Source: JANXQG01 sp963775975
GTDB taxonomy: Bacteria; Planctomycetota; Planctomycetia; Pirellulales; Thermoguttaceae
Assembly: GCA_963775975.1 (NCBI GenBank)
Contig: CAVZKX010000005.1
Span: 1 to 64,000, forward strand
Direction of reading: 5' to 3'
Length of the DNA: 64,000 nt
In this document: positions 35,258 through 44,802 of the stretch, piece by piece
Layout: every line of letters begins with the position of its first letter
How positions within the stretch are numbered: position 1 is the stretch's first letter
The notes under the pieces: model-generated
The model's input: the letters and a program-made list of their open reading frames with translations, nothing else
Database searches by the model: none
What the model was told of the DNA's origin: nothing
Translations under genes and position numbers: made by a program

Positions 35258-35412
35258 GAGGATACTCCAAATGGCGGGGATCTATAGATGACCAGGGAAA
35301 TTCGATTATAACCAATTTCTTCCAATGCAGTGGGGGGATGATTCCTTCTTCCGTCGCGCACTTGTAGAATATGACGTAAACCTGAATCCTGGCTTCTTTG
35401 GGAGGAATCTCC

Positions 35413-36113
35413 ATGAAACGCTTTGCGATCATCGCTGTTTTGCTTGTCGGGCCGGTCCTGGCGATGGGGCAAAATAACCAAGTCACGCCCGGCAACGGGC
35501 AGAACCAACAAATCATTACCCCTCCGCCATCTACGCAGGTCTACAACGGCGGCTATGGATACGGCGGCGGCGGCCAAACTCCGGAAGGAGCCGCATTGCA
35601 AGGCATGTCGCAAGTCATCAGCGCCCAGGGCCAGGCCAACTTAGCCAATTCGGCGGCGGCCATCAATTGGACCCAAGCCCAAAGCAACGAACTGCGGAAT
35701 GATGTCCAAGGCGTACAAACCTTCTGGGCGATGCGCGATATGGGCGCAGCCGAACGTGAGAAAGAGCGCGGCCCGCGCCCCACGCCCGAGGAGCTTGCCC
35801 GCCGCGCCCGCGCCGCGCGCCGCGGCAATTGAACACGAACCAGATCGATCCCGTGACGGGCGAATTGCACTGGCCGAGCGCTTTGCAGCAAGACATCTTC
35901 AACGCCCAGCGCGCTCCGGTCGACGAATACGCCGCGAAGTGGGTCAAGTACGGCTCGTTGGCCTACAGCGACCAGCTGGTAATGCGGTCGAATATCGACG
36001 GCATGTTCGATACTTTGAGGAGCCAGATCACGACGATTCCGCCTCAAGATTACACGCAATGCCGGAGCTTTCTCCAAAGCTTGCTCTACGCCACGACGCG
36101 AACCATGTTTTAG
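35413..36113 (+). CDS. Exported planctomycete-type hypothetical protein, frameshifted
   Basis: No named family recognised. GGGAGGAATCTCC precedes the ATG at 35413, which opens a signal peptide (MKRFAIIAVLLVGPVLAMG). A Gln/Asn/Pro/Gly-rich stretch with YNGGYGYGGGG is followed by a helical region (GMSQVISAQGQANLANSAAA) and a basic segment ending in RRARAARRGN at 35832. A shift of frame in the GC run at about 35810-35822 continues into LNTNQIDPVTGELHWPSALQ and a C-terminal helical part ending in TTRTMF. Together they make about 233 residues, a composition common in planctomycete exported proteins of unknown role. Confidence 0.7.
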
Positions 36114-36121
36114 GAATACCG

Positions 36122-36172
36122 TGGGGCAGGTTTCCAACCTGCCTTTTTGCGGCAGATTGGCAATCTGCCCCT
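36122..36172. repeat. Palindromic element, family D, copy 2
   Basis: GTGGGGCAGGTTTCCAACCT and the inverted GGCAGATTGGCAATCTGCCC lie between the hypothetical exported protein and the HEAT-repeat gene. It closely matches the copy at 3130-3181, but no long flanking direct repeat is visible here. Confidence 0.85.
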
Positions 36173-36212
36173 CGACTCGAACCACGATCCAAATCCCAAC
36201 AGAGAAGGACGC

Positions 36213-38195
36213 ATGTTCCAAATGACGACACGATCTACCATGCTCTTACTCGCGGTCTGCGGCTGCCTGGCCGCTCGCGGCGCGAGCGCGTTCGCGGACG
36301 ATAAGAAGGCAGCACCGGCAGCGCCAGCGGCAGCGGCAGGTCAGGCAACGCCGGCCGGCCCAGCAGGGCAAGCAACGCCGGCGGCGCCGGCAGCGGCATC
36401 CAAGGAGGCAAACGCACCCGCGGAAGCGGACAAGCTAAAAACGTTGAACGGTTTTATTGAGCAAGGTCCCAAGTCGGCGGACAAGTTGAAAGACATCGAG
36501 GGTTTCTTGAAAGACCCGTCGCCCAGGGTCCGTGCCTACGCCGTTTATGCTCTGGGAGAAATCGGGCCGGCGGCCAAAGACGCCGTGCCCGCGCTGTCGG
36601 AATTGTTTAAGGATTCCAACGCAAACGTCCGCCGAACGGTGCTTCATGCGCTGCATTCGATCCATCCCGGGCCGAAGATTATGATTCCGCTCTGCACGAA
36701 GCTGCTCGAAGACGCGGACCCGACGATTCGCGTCCGAATCCTAGGCGCCATCGCCGACGGCGGAGCGGAGGCCGTGCCCGGCCTCATCGCGGCGCTGAAG
36801 AACGAGAAGGCTTGTTACTGGGCCCTGATTATCCTCCGCGATTCCAACATAGCTCCGGTGGCCAAGGACGCCGTGCCGGCGATCGTCGATACCTTGAAGG
36901 ACAAGCGGGCTCAAATCCGCCGCGAGGCCGTGCTCACGCTCGGCGCGCTGGGCGACGCCGCCAAGCCCGCGCTGCCGGAACTTGCCAAGCTGCTCACCGA
37001 TGAAGACTCCCGCATCGCGGCCACGTTCGTCATGGGCCAATTGGGCGAAATTCCCAAGGACGCCGAGGCCACGATTCGAGCTAACGCCAAGAGCAATGAC
37101 GGGATGCTCAGTTCGACGAGCCTCTGGGCCTTGGCCCGTGTCCATCCGGAGGACAAGGAGCTTCGTAAAGAGACTACGGAAAAGCTGGTCGAAATGCTGA
37201 AGGATAAGAACGCTTTCGTTCGCGCCATGGCCGCCCGCGCGCTGGTCGCCTTGCCGCCAGCGCCGGATATCACCGCGCCGATCCTCGAAAAGCACTTGAA
37301 GGACGCGGACGAAAATACGATGCACATGGCGATGGACGCCCTGGCCGCGCTGGGCGCTCCGGCCGTGCCGCGGCTGATCGAAGGCCTTAAACACGAGAAG
37401 TTCCGACCCGAGATCATTTACACGCTGGGCCGCATCGGACCGGCGGCCGCGCCTGCCACGGAGGAGCTTGCCAAATTGGTCGAGGATAAGAACTCCCGCG
37501 TGGCGAGCGAGGCAATCATCGCGCTGGGAAATATCGGTCCCGCCGCGAAGGCGGCCGTGCCCGCGCTCGTCACGGCCCTCGGAAAAGCCCGGGATATGGA
37601 TATGAACCTCTCGGCGATCGAATATGCCCTCGGCAAGATCGGCGCCGGCGCGGCGGCGGCCGAACAATCGCTGGAAGCAAAACTTGCCAGCAAGGACGAC
37701 AACGCGCGGCTGATGGGCGCATGGGCGTTGGCGCAGATCGACGCTGCTTCCCGCGATGTCGCCGCGAAGGACGTGCCGGTGCTGATTGCCGGCTTGTCGC
37801 TCGACGATCCGCAGGAAAGGATGATGGCAGCGGAGGCGCTGGGCTACTTCGGACCGCTCGCCAAGGATGCCATCGCGGCCCTGCAAAAGGCTTCGCACGA
37901 CACCGATAAGAACGTCGCCGACGCTGCCGTTACCGCGCTCAAGTTCGTGCAAAAGGACGCAGCCAGCCCGGCGCCGGAAAAGACCGAGGCCGTGGTCTAC
38001 AAGCCGGGCGATCAGGTCGTCACGGTCGAAGATAAGCTCGAAATCGGCGTGGCGGGCAAGACTGGCGAGATCGTGCCCAAGGGCACGAAGCTCAAAGTCC
38101 TGGAAGTTCGCGGCTCGTGGATCGGCGTGCGGGCCGAGATCGACGGCAAGCCGCACAACGGCTGGGTGCTCGGCGAGCAGATCGCCAAGCCGTAG
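36213..38195 (+). CDS. Exported HEAT-repeat protein with C-terminal SH3-like domain
   Basis: 660 residues. ATG 36213 follows AGAAGGA; earlier in-frame codons derive from the palindrome. A signal peptide (about 10-30) is followed by an Ala/Pro low-complexity linker, then about 12-14 HEAT repeats (about 85-590) with the repeating pattern GPAAKDAVPAL...LKDSNANVRRTVLHAL. The C-terminal 65 residues (YKPGDQVVTVEDKLEIGV to WVLGEQI) resemble a bacterial SH3-type barrel. HEAT arrays bind protein partners; the SH3-like end may contact cell-wall material or another protein. Partner unknown. A clear intrinsic terminator follows. Confidence 0.88.
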   Translation: MFQMTTRSTMLLLAVCGCLAARGASAFADDKKAAPAAPAAAAGQATPAGPAGQATPAAPAAASKEANAPAEADKLKTLNGFIEQGPKSADKLKDIEGFLKDPSPRVRAYAVYALGEIGPAAKDAVPALSELFKDSNANVRRTVLHALHSIHPGPKIMIPLCTKLLEDADPTIRVRILGAIADGGAEAVPGLIAALKNEKACYWALIILRDSNIAPVAKDAVPAIVDTLKDKRAQIRREAVLTLGALGDAAKPALPELAKLLTDEDSRIAATFVMGQLGEIPKDAEATIRANAKSNDGMLSSTSLWALARVHPEDKELRKETTEKLVEMLKDKNAFVRAMAARALVALPPAPDITAPILEKHLKDADENTMHMAMDALAALGAPAVPRLIEGLKHEKFRPEIIYTLGRIGPAAAPATEELAKLVEDKNSRVASEAIIALGNIGPAAKAAVPALVTALGKARDMDMNLSAIEYALGKIGAGAAAAEQSLEAKLASKDDNARLMGAWALAQIDAASRDVAAKDVPVLIAGLSLDDPQERMMAAEALGYFGPLAKDAIAALQKASHDTDKNVADAAVTALKFVQKDAASPAPEKTEAVVYKPGDQVVTVEDKLEIGVAGKTGEIVPKGTKLKVLEVRGSWIGVRAEIDGKPHNGWVLGEQIAKP

Positions 38196-38224
38196 TTCCT
38201 CAATAATTCTGGGAGCTTTTGAGC

Positions 38225-38258
38225 AAGGCGGGGCCGAGCCATTCGGTCCCGCCTTTTT
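38225..38258 (+). terminator. Intrinsic (Rho-independent) terminator after the HEAT-repeat gene
   Basis: GGCGGGGCCGA (38227-38237) pairs with TCGGTCCCGCC (38243-38253), with one G-U pair, around a five-base loop and is followed by TTTTT. It stands 30 bases after the stop codon, textbook form. Confidence 0.85.
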
Positions 38259-38283
38259 GTTGGTATTTCACTGCGACGAATTG

Positions 38284-38693
38284 CTAGATGTCGCGCAAGG
38301 GAAACGCGTCGAGCTTTGTCACGAACTCGCAGCCGACGACCCACTCGCCCGGCGATTCTTCGGCCGGCTCCGAATGGACGATTTTCGCTTGGACGTAGAT
38401 CAATTCCGGCGGACGGCCGAGAAGTATCGTGCAATTCTGCGCGGCGGCGGGCCTTCGAGATAAAACGAGATGCCGGCCAGCGATATATCGTGACAGCGGA
38501 CCGACTGCAGCGCGAGTTTTGAAGGCTGCTCGTGGATGTCGTGAAACGCGGCCATTTGCGTGACGCGATACGGCCAGCGCTTCTCGCGCCGCCGTTCATG
38601 GCCCCGCGGCATCGGCGGGCCATGTTCGAGCGGTAGTGTGATTTGAGCAGTCTCGGGAATCATGCGAATGCAGCCCCGCAGAAAAGTGGACAC
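38284..38693 (-). CDS. PilZ-domain protein (cyclic di-GMP receptor), frameshifted
   Basis: Small PilZ-domain protein, about 137 residues after repair. Both ligand motifs are present: RREKR within ERRREKRWPYRV (RxxxR) and DISLAGISF (D/NxSxxG). The frame stops at 38400 with SAVRRN. Restoring one G near 38404 gives VRRELIYVQAKIVHSEP, GEWVVGCEFVTKLDAF and a TAG at 38284-38286, the expected PilZ beta-barrel end. The start may be GTG 38693 or ATG 38663; neither has a good ribosome site. It is convergent with the HEAT gene and sits beyond its terminator. The target process is unknown. Confidence 0.82.
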
Positions 38694-38890
38694 TCAGAGC
38701 AACTCTAGCATTATTTCGCCCTCCACGAGTCGCCTCCGCCGCACGAACCAGACGAGCCGAATGATCGCTACAATCGGGCGCCGATCCGGCCAAGCAGAAA
38801 GCACGACGCGGCGATCGCGGTCCGGATGTTATAGTAAGTTTTATTGCATCGATGCGGTGCGACGCTTTTCTGCCCCTGAGAGGACGGCCT

Positions 38891-40170
38891 ATGACCTGGC
38901 TTCAGCGCTATCAAATTCGCCATTATTTGCGTAACTCGATCTGGATTCTCCCCACGCTCGGCATGTTGACGGCTCTCGTCGCGGCGCCTGTGCTCAACCG
39001 CATCGAGATTGCAATGGGCTGGGAATCGAGCGTCGCTCCGGATACCGTGCGGGCGGTGCTTGGGACGCTGGCGCCGTCGATGTTCACGTTCATCGTTTTC
39101 GTCTGCTCCGCACTCCTGGTGGCCGTGCAACTGGCCAGCGCGCAGCTCACCCCGCGAATCATCGCCATCGTGTTTCGCGACCCGGTACTGAAGTACCCGT
39201 TGACCGTGTTCGTTTTCTTCTTCACGTTTACTCTTGCGGCGCTCGTTCGCATTACCACCACCGTGCCCGTGCTGACAACCCACGTGGCCGCTTACGGCTG
39301 CATGGCCAGCCTGGTCGTTTTCCTTTTCTTGATCGACCACGTGGGCAAGGCTTTGCGTCCCAGCGGGGCACTGCGGGCAGTGGCCTTTCTGGGCGCGCGG
39401 TGATCGAAAGCGTCTATCCCCGAAAACTGGGCCAGGGTGCAAATGGGTCGCCAGCGGCGGCAGGAATTCTAACTGGCGCGCCCACGCTGACGGTGACAAG
39501 TAGTCACCAAGGCGCGGTGCTGGCGTTCGACATCGAGGGGCTCGTATCGATGGCCCGGCGCAACGATTGCGTCATCGAATTGATCCCGCAAGTCGGCGAG
39601 TTCGTCGCCATCGGCGAGCCGCTGTTCAGAATCTTCCAGGGCGGAAGGGGGGTCGATGTTCGCGGCCTGCGGAACTCCATCGCAGTCGGGCAAGAGCGCA
39701 CGGTGGAGCAGGACCCGGCCTTGGCTTTCCGCATCATGGTCGATATCGCCAGCAAGGGGCTTTCGCCGGCCATCAACGATCCGACCACCGCCGTTCTGGC
39801 GATCGATCAAATCCATCAGCTCCTCCGCAACGTCGGCGGGCGGGACTTGGACGACGAACGCGTCCGCGACGCCTCGGGCCGGGTGCGGCTTGTCTATCGC
39901 ACGCCGGCCTGGGAAGACTTCGTCCGCCTGGCAGTGACCGAAATCCGCCATTTCGGCGGCGAGAGCATCCAGATCGCGCGGCGCTTGCGGGCGATGCTGG
40001 AGGATCTAATACACACATTGCCCGGCGAGCGCACCGCCTTGCTTCGCCAGGAGTTGGAGTTGCTGCATCGCTCCGCGGCGCGGTTCTTTCCGGAGCCCGA
40101 AGACCAAATGCTGGCGGGAATCAGCGATGCACAGGGCGTGGGTAGCCATTGCGGACGGACAGCGCCCTGA
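38891..40170 (+). CDS. DUF2254 membrane protein, frameshifted
   Basis: Predicted integral membrane protein of the DUF2254 family, function unknown, about 426 residues. The N-terminal half has four helices (about 15-40, 65-90, 105-130 and 135-155) with MFTFIVFVCSALLVAVQLAS and SAQLTPRII, the family hallmark. The frame ends at 39403 (FLGAR) where one base is missing near 39398; it continues at once as VIESVYPRKL. The soluble C-terminal part has DPALAFRIMVDIASKGLSP and INDPTTAVLAIDQIHQLLR, another hallmark. ATG 38891 is chosen because it yields MTWLQRYQIRHYLRNS at the membrane entry. Confidence 0.85.
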
Positions 40171-40190
40171 CGGCGGTGCTAGAAGCGCCG

Positions 40191-40894
40191 TCAATTCGCG
40201 TTGTTCGCCACCGCGGAAGTGCGGCCGTTGAGGGCGTCGAGCCGGGCCTGCACCTGCTGCTTGAAGTCGCCGCTGGAACGGCGAGCGGCCATTTGATAGT
40301 AGATCTTGGCCACGCTCCGCTTGCCTTCGGCCTCGGCCTGCTCGGCCTTGGCGAAATAGCTGTCGGCCTCGGCGGAGCGGGTCGCTCGACGAGCATCGCG
40401 ATCGGCCTCCTCGACGGCGACATTGCTCGCGGGCGTTGCGGTGGGTTCCGTTCGCCAATTGCCGGCCAGGTTGACCGCGTCGAGTTGAATGGCGGGCGCT
40501 GACGCGGCACGGCCGGCAAGTTGAGATTCGTGTTCCACCGCGATGTGCCGGCGTTGGCGAAATCGTTGGGAGAAGGCGAGTTCAAGATCGCCTGATCCAT
40601 GGCCTCGAAATCGTGGATCGTTGCGGTAGCCCAGACGTTCGATGCGCTCATGTCTTGCCCGATGGAGCGATTCTGGAAGCCAGGAAACGCCAAGCCGGGC
40701 ACGCCGAACTCATTGCGGCCGGTGGACGCGCGATTGATGCCGCCCATGAACGCGCCGCCATTATCGGGCACCGAGACCGTGGTGCTGACGGAAAAAAAGG
40801 AGAAAGTCGGCAATTGTACGGTTTGGGCATATGCCGCCTGGGACAATTGGGAAAGCAGTCCGGCGGCGGCAAATGCGACAATGGAAACTCGCAC
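40191..40894 (-). CDS. Small exported protein with a secretin-like beta motif and C-terminal helical repeat, frameshifted
   Basis: About 234 residues after repair. The GTG start at 40894 follows a strong AGGAGG and opens a signal peptide (VSIVAFAAAGLLSQLSQA). Residues 24-65 (TVQLPTFSFFSVSTTVSVPD and GGAFMGGINRASTGRNEFG) closely resemble the C-terminal secretin motif of the gene at 5775-9723 (VQLPTFSFVTVTTTVSVPD), but nothing else of a secretin is present. A frame change near 40510-40520 links to ASAPAIQLDAVNLAG and a TPR-like C terminus (SYFAKAEQAEAEGKRSVAKI). It is convergent with DUF2254. Function unknown; perhaps a pilotin-like or decoy partner of a secretin. Confidence 0.7.
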
Positions 40895-40928
40895 GGCGAA
40901 CCTCCTTACTCGCTCCTTGCAATGCTCC

Positions 40929-43310
40929 TTACAAGGGGCTCTTGATATCCTTCGGCGAGTTGCGCTCCCAAATCATTCGGTTGCCGACGGCGAAATTCTG
41001 CATCTCTTCGTGCGTCCACTTGAACGAGTTGGTCACCTTCTCTTTTTCAACCTGGTAGGCGAGGATCCATACATCGCCGCTTGGGTTGTCTTCGTCCTGA
41101 ACGGCCACGCAGAGCGAGCCATCGGGGCCGAACGACATCAGGCCGCCCTTGTAGAACTTTTTATTCGGCGGCAGGCGGAGCGACTTCATGTACTGCTGGC
41201 CCTCGTAGACCTTGATGGCGTTGGGGGCCTGTGCGGCTGCCCAGCGCAGCGAGCTGTGGTCGGCTGCCACGCCGCCGCTGGTTGGCAGCAACGGCTTGTT
41301 ACCCGAGGCCGATTGATCGCCCGTGAATTTGTGGATGCCGGGATTGGCGTCGCTGCTGAAGACCACGCCCTTGTCGTTGGTCACGGCAACCGACATCGGC
41401 TGCGAGCTGCAGCGCTGGTCGAGCTTCTGATACACCTTGGTCTTCGTGGCGTTATTCGGATCGCCGATCGCCGACATCACGAGCTGATCAGAGAGATCGT
41501 CGGCGACAACCATCGTGTCGGAGTTGCCCGGCATCGCGACCTTTACCGGGTGCGGCAGCAAAGGATCCTTCTCGATGAGCGTGGAGAGTTTTCCCGTATC
41601 GTCGATGTATTGGACCTTGCCCTGTTCACGAGGGCTTGCCAGCACGACGCCGTGGTCGCGGTGCATGTCGATGCCAGTGGCCGTCGTCGGCAAATTGATC
41701 TTGCCTAGCACGCGGCCATCGGTGCCTTCGACCTGATAGACCTTGCCAGGGCCGGCCACATCGCCCGCGGTCACGTACAGAACGAGTTCGGGAATCTTGT
41801 CCAACTTGTGCTCAGGTGGAGGAAGCGCGCCGAGATCGGGCGATTTGTACTCCGGTCTTTGGTAGTTGGGCACGTATGGATTGTACCGATATGGCGCATA
41901 GTAGCCGTACGGATTGTAGTAGTACGGCGCCCGATATTCATAGGGATTGTAGCTATAGGGGCCATAAACGCCTGGGCCGCCTGGGCCATAACCAGGACCG
42001 CCGCCAGGACCTGGTCCGGGGCCGGGTGCGGGACCCGGGCCATAGCCAGGACCGGGGCCTGGACCAGGGCCGGTTCCAGGTCCATCACCGGGGCCGGTTC
42101 CTGGACCGGTTCCAGGTCCATCACCGGGGCCAGTTCCAGGGCCGTCACCGGGACCCGAACCATCACCAGGACCTGCCCCATCGCCTTGGCCTGAACCGTC
42201 GCCCTTGCCTTGGCCATCCGGCGAAGCGTACGGCTTGCTATCCTGGCCTTGAGCGTCTTTACCATCTTGTGCTTTACCGTCACCACTGCCTTGGCCATCG
42301 CCAGAACCTTGGCCATCGCCGCTGCCTTGGCCGTCAGCTTTGGCCGAGCCATCGCCCGATCCGCTGCCGTCGCCCTTGCCGTCTCCGCTGCCTGATCCCT
42401 TGCCAGAACCATCGCCGGAGCCGCTTCCGGAGCCGCCGCCTTTATCGGGATCGATGCCGGTCGCCTTGGCAATTGCCTTGCCGGCTGTCGGATCGTCGAT
42501 GGTCACGTCATCGGGGCTCTCGTCGGCCGACTCATCGCTGCTAGCTTTCGCAGCTTTGCCCGACTTCTTACCCTTAGCTTTACCCTTGCCATAGCCGCCA
42601 CCACCGCCGCCATAGCCGTCTCCGCCGCCGCCACCTCCCGCGCTATAACCGCCGTGCCCACGATGATGTACAACGACGTGGTCGCCGTCGTCGTAGACAT
42701 CGACTCGGCGACCGCCAACATAGTGATTTCCGTCATCAATTATCGTATCGTGACCGCCGCGGACGATGACGTCGCGATCATCAATAACCGTGCGGTCCTC
42801 AACAACGCGCGGAGCCACATAGATGTCGTCGTGTCGGGGCTCAACAATTACATCGTGCTGCGGCACTACCTCATACGGATCGCGGTACTCAGCCACGGGT
42901 CGCTCAACGATCGCGGGTGCGGTCACGACCGGCGCGGGGGCCACGACTTGCTGAAATAGCGGCTCGCGATGCCCGAAGCCGTCCAAGTAGAGGCCGTTCA
43001 GGCTGTCCCAACGGGCCTTTGACTCAAAGATCAGACCCTTCTTAGGGTCGTTGCCCCAATACTCGCCGACTTCCGCGCCGCTGGCATCAACAATGCGGAA
43101 CTTGTCGAGGTTATTAAGCACCGAAGGGTCGCGGTACTTCACGTCGATTTGGAGATATTTCTGCGGGCCGGCTTCGGCCGCCGCCTCAGCTCCAGGCCGG
43201 GCCTGATCGAGCCGCAAAACGGCCGAATGATGCCACGGATCGGCAGCGTGTGCAGCCGCGAGGCCGCACAGCACGATCGTTGCTGAGACAAGCGAAAGAG
43301 CGGATTTCAT
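40929..43310 (-). CDS. Large exported Gly/Asp/Pro/Tyr-rich protein with C-terminal beta-propeller-like domain
   Basis: 793 residues, no exact family recognised. GAGGAGA precedes the ATG and a signal peptide (about 1-22) follows. Blocks in order: a small N-terminal domain (about 25-115); an Asp/His/Val-rich segment; a GYGGGGGGYGKGKAKGKK basic-Gly segment; a DGSGSGDG repeat region (about 290-370) resembling calcium-loop chemistry; a GPGDGPGTGPG collagen- or silk-like region; a Tyr/Pro/Asn segment of YNPYGYYAPYRYNPY units (about 450-490); then about 300 residues resembling SMP-30/NHL propellers (VAGPGKVYQVEGTDGRVLG, GLMSFGPDGSLCVAV). Adhesive or matrix role is inferred from composition only. Confidence 0.75.
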   Translation of the reverse strand: MKSALSLVSATIVLCGLAAAHAADPWHHSAVLRLDQARPGAEAAAEAGPQKYLQIDVKYRDPSVLNNLDKFRIVDASGAEVGEYWGNDPKKGLIFESKARWDSLNGLYLDGFGHREPLFQQVVAPAPVVTAPAIVERPVAEYRDPYEVVPQHDVIVEPRHDDIYVAPRVVEDRTVIDDRDVIVRGGHDTIIDDGNHYVGGRRVDVYDDGDHVVVHHRGHGGYSAGGGGGGDGYGGGGGGYGKGKAKGKKSGKAAKASSDESADESPDDVTIDDPTAGKAIAKATGIDPDKGGGSGSGSGDGSGKGSGSGDGKGDGSGSGDGSAKADGQGSGDGQGSGDGQGSGDGKAQDGKDAQGQDSKPYASPDGQGKGDGSGQGDGAGPGDGSGPGDGPGTGPGDGPGTGPGTGPGDGPGTGPGPGPGPGYGPGPAPGPGPGPGGGPGYGPGGPGVYGPYSYNPYEYRAPYYYNPYGYYAPYRYNPYVPNYQRPEYKSPDLGALPPPEHKLDKIPELVLYVTAGDVAGPGKVYQVEGTDGRVLGKINLPTTATGIDMHRDHGVVLASPREQGKVQYIDDTGKLSTLIEKDPLLPHPVKVAMPGNSDTMVVADDLSDQLVMSAIGDPNNATKTKVYQKLDQRCSSQPMSVAVTNDKGVVFSSDANPGIHKFTGDQSASGNKPLLPTSGGVAADHSSLRWAAAQAPNAIKVYEGQQYMKSLRLPPNKKFYKGGLMSFGPDGSLCVAVQDEDNPSGDVWILAYQVEKEKVTNSFKWTHEEMQNFAVGNRMIWERNSPKDIKSPL

Positions 43311-43796
43311 CCGAATATCTCCTCGATATATGATTGCCCTAGGATCCTTGCTAGCATGGCCGGAGGAAACCTGGGATACGACTTCTTTTGGCTACGCATA
43401 CGGTAGGCGCGCTCTCCCCCGAACGTAACCAAAGCAGTATATCAAATTCCCGTTTTATACACAACCATTCTGGTGAGTTGTCAAACACCACCAAGAAGGA
43501 TTATATCTGTTTCGCACGCGCGGTGTACCGGCACTCGTTCTTTTCGGAACGTGCCCACTGTATTATTCCCGACTTTTGCAAAACGGTATGGAAAGGAAGC
43601 GGCAGCATGTTCTGGCCATCCCAATTTGGGTGTTTTGACATAAATGAAGGAATCCTTGACCTTCCAACTGATCGGTGGGATATTTGGAAAAGGTTTAAAT
43701 TGCTCGCTCGGAGAAATTCACAGACTTCCTCTTTTTGCGTAGGTTTGTATCAGGTCCCGCCGCTTCGAGCATAAGCCGACAACCAAGGAACAGCCG
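43311..43796. promoter_or_regulatory. Divergent intergenic region before the MoxR/VWA cluster
   Basis: About 485 bases separating the Gly-rich protein gene (minus) from the MoxR gene (plus). It is noticeably more AT-rich than its surroundings, and promoters for both transcripts should lie here. A plus-strand frame at 43388-43774 has no recognisable protein character. No hairpin family member is present. Confidence 0.5.
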
Positions 43797-44786
43797 ATGA
43801 GCACCGCGCACCTAGTCGAACCCCACTTGGTTGGGTTCCAAGATAGTTTTAATGCCCTGCGGCATGAGCTGGGCAAGGTGCTGGTTGGGCAGCGGGAGGC
43901 TATCGAGCAGGCGCTCATCGCGGCAGTAGCAGGCGGCCACGTGCTCATTGAGGGTGTGCCGGGGCTCGGCAAGACCTTGCTCGTCCGCACGCTGGCCGAG
44001 ATTATGCAGCTTCGCTATAGCCGCATCCAGTTCACGCCCGATCTGACGCCTTCGGACCTGCTTGGCACGTTTGTCGTGATGGAGAACGCCGCGGGCCGCC
44101 GCACATTTGAGTACCAGCAAGGGCCGATATTCGCGAACCTCGTGCTGGCGGATCAGATCAATCGCGGGCTGCCGAAAACGCAGGCCGCGCTGCTCCAGGC
44201 GATGGAAGGCGAGGAGATCAACGTCTCGACGGAGACGTTCCATTTGCCGCAGCCGTTCATGGTAATCGGCACGCAAAACCCGCTGGAGAGCGACGGCGCC
44301 TTTCCGCTGCCGGAAGCGGAAATCGACCGTTTCTTCTTCAAGGTGGTGATGACGGGCGCGAGCGTCGAGGAAATTGACACGATCCTGGAGCGGACAACGG
44401 CGGCGGCGCCGGCCGAATTGCAAGTCGTGGTGGACGACAAGCGGCTGCTGGAAATGCGCGAGGTCGCTAGGAATGTGGTACTGGCTGCGCCTGCTCGCCG
44501 CTGGATCGCCGCGCTGGTGGCGGCAACGCATCCCGATTTCGCCAAAGCGCCGGCGGCGATCAAGAAATACGTTCGCTATGGGGCTAGCCCGCGGGCGGCA
44601 CAGGCGATGGTGCTGGCTGCGAAGGTCCGGGCGGCGGCGAACAGCCGGACCGATGTCGCCAAAGAAGATTTGGCAGCGGTCATCGTTCCCGCGCTGCGGC
44701 ACCGGATTATGCTCAACTTCGAGGGCCAGGCGGAGAATATTCGGCCGGAAAGCCTGATTGATGGTATCGTGAAGAGTGTGGGATGA
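43797..44786 (+). CDS. MoxR-family AAA+ ATPase
   Basis: AAA+ chaperone-type ATPase, 329 residues, that acts with VWA-domain partners to assemble or activate metal- or envelope-related complexes. Walker A is GVPGLGKT (53-60), the MoxR-specific block is RIQFTPDLTPSDLLG, followed by GPIFANLVLADQINR (Walker B region) and the sensor FMVIGTQNPLESDGAFPLPE. It is the first gene of the classic MoxR-DUF58-BatA-VWA order; AAGGAAC lies before the ATG. Confidence 0.95.
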   Translation: MSTAHLVEPHLVGFQDSFNALRHELGKVLVGQREAIEQALIAAVAGGHVLIEGVPGLGKTLLVRTLAEIMQLRYSRIQFTPDLTPSDLLGTFVVMENAAGRRTFEYQQGPIFANLVLADQINRGLPKTQAALLQAMEGEEINVSTETFHLPQPFMVIGTQNPLESDGAFPLPEAEIDRFFFKVVMTGASVEEIDTILERTTAAAPAELQVVVDDKRLLEMREVARNVVLAAPARRWIAALVAATHPDFAKAPAAIKKYVRYGASPRAAQAMVLAAKVRAAANSRTDVAKEDLAAVIVPALRHRIMLNFEGQAENIRPESLIDGIVKSVG

Positions 44787-44802
44787 TGACGCCATACGAA
44801 CT

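Noticed and set aside
41977..42460. Tandem short repeats resembling a CRISPR or minisatellite
   Set aside because: They are in-frame Gly-Pro-Asp-Gly codons of the large exported protein; units are irregular with no spacer structure.
43388..43774. Plus-strand 128-codon frame before the MoxR gene
   Set aside because: No ribosome site, no domain, AT-rich composition and unnatural residue usage; more likely a regulatory region.
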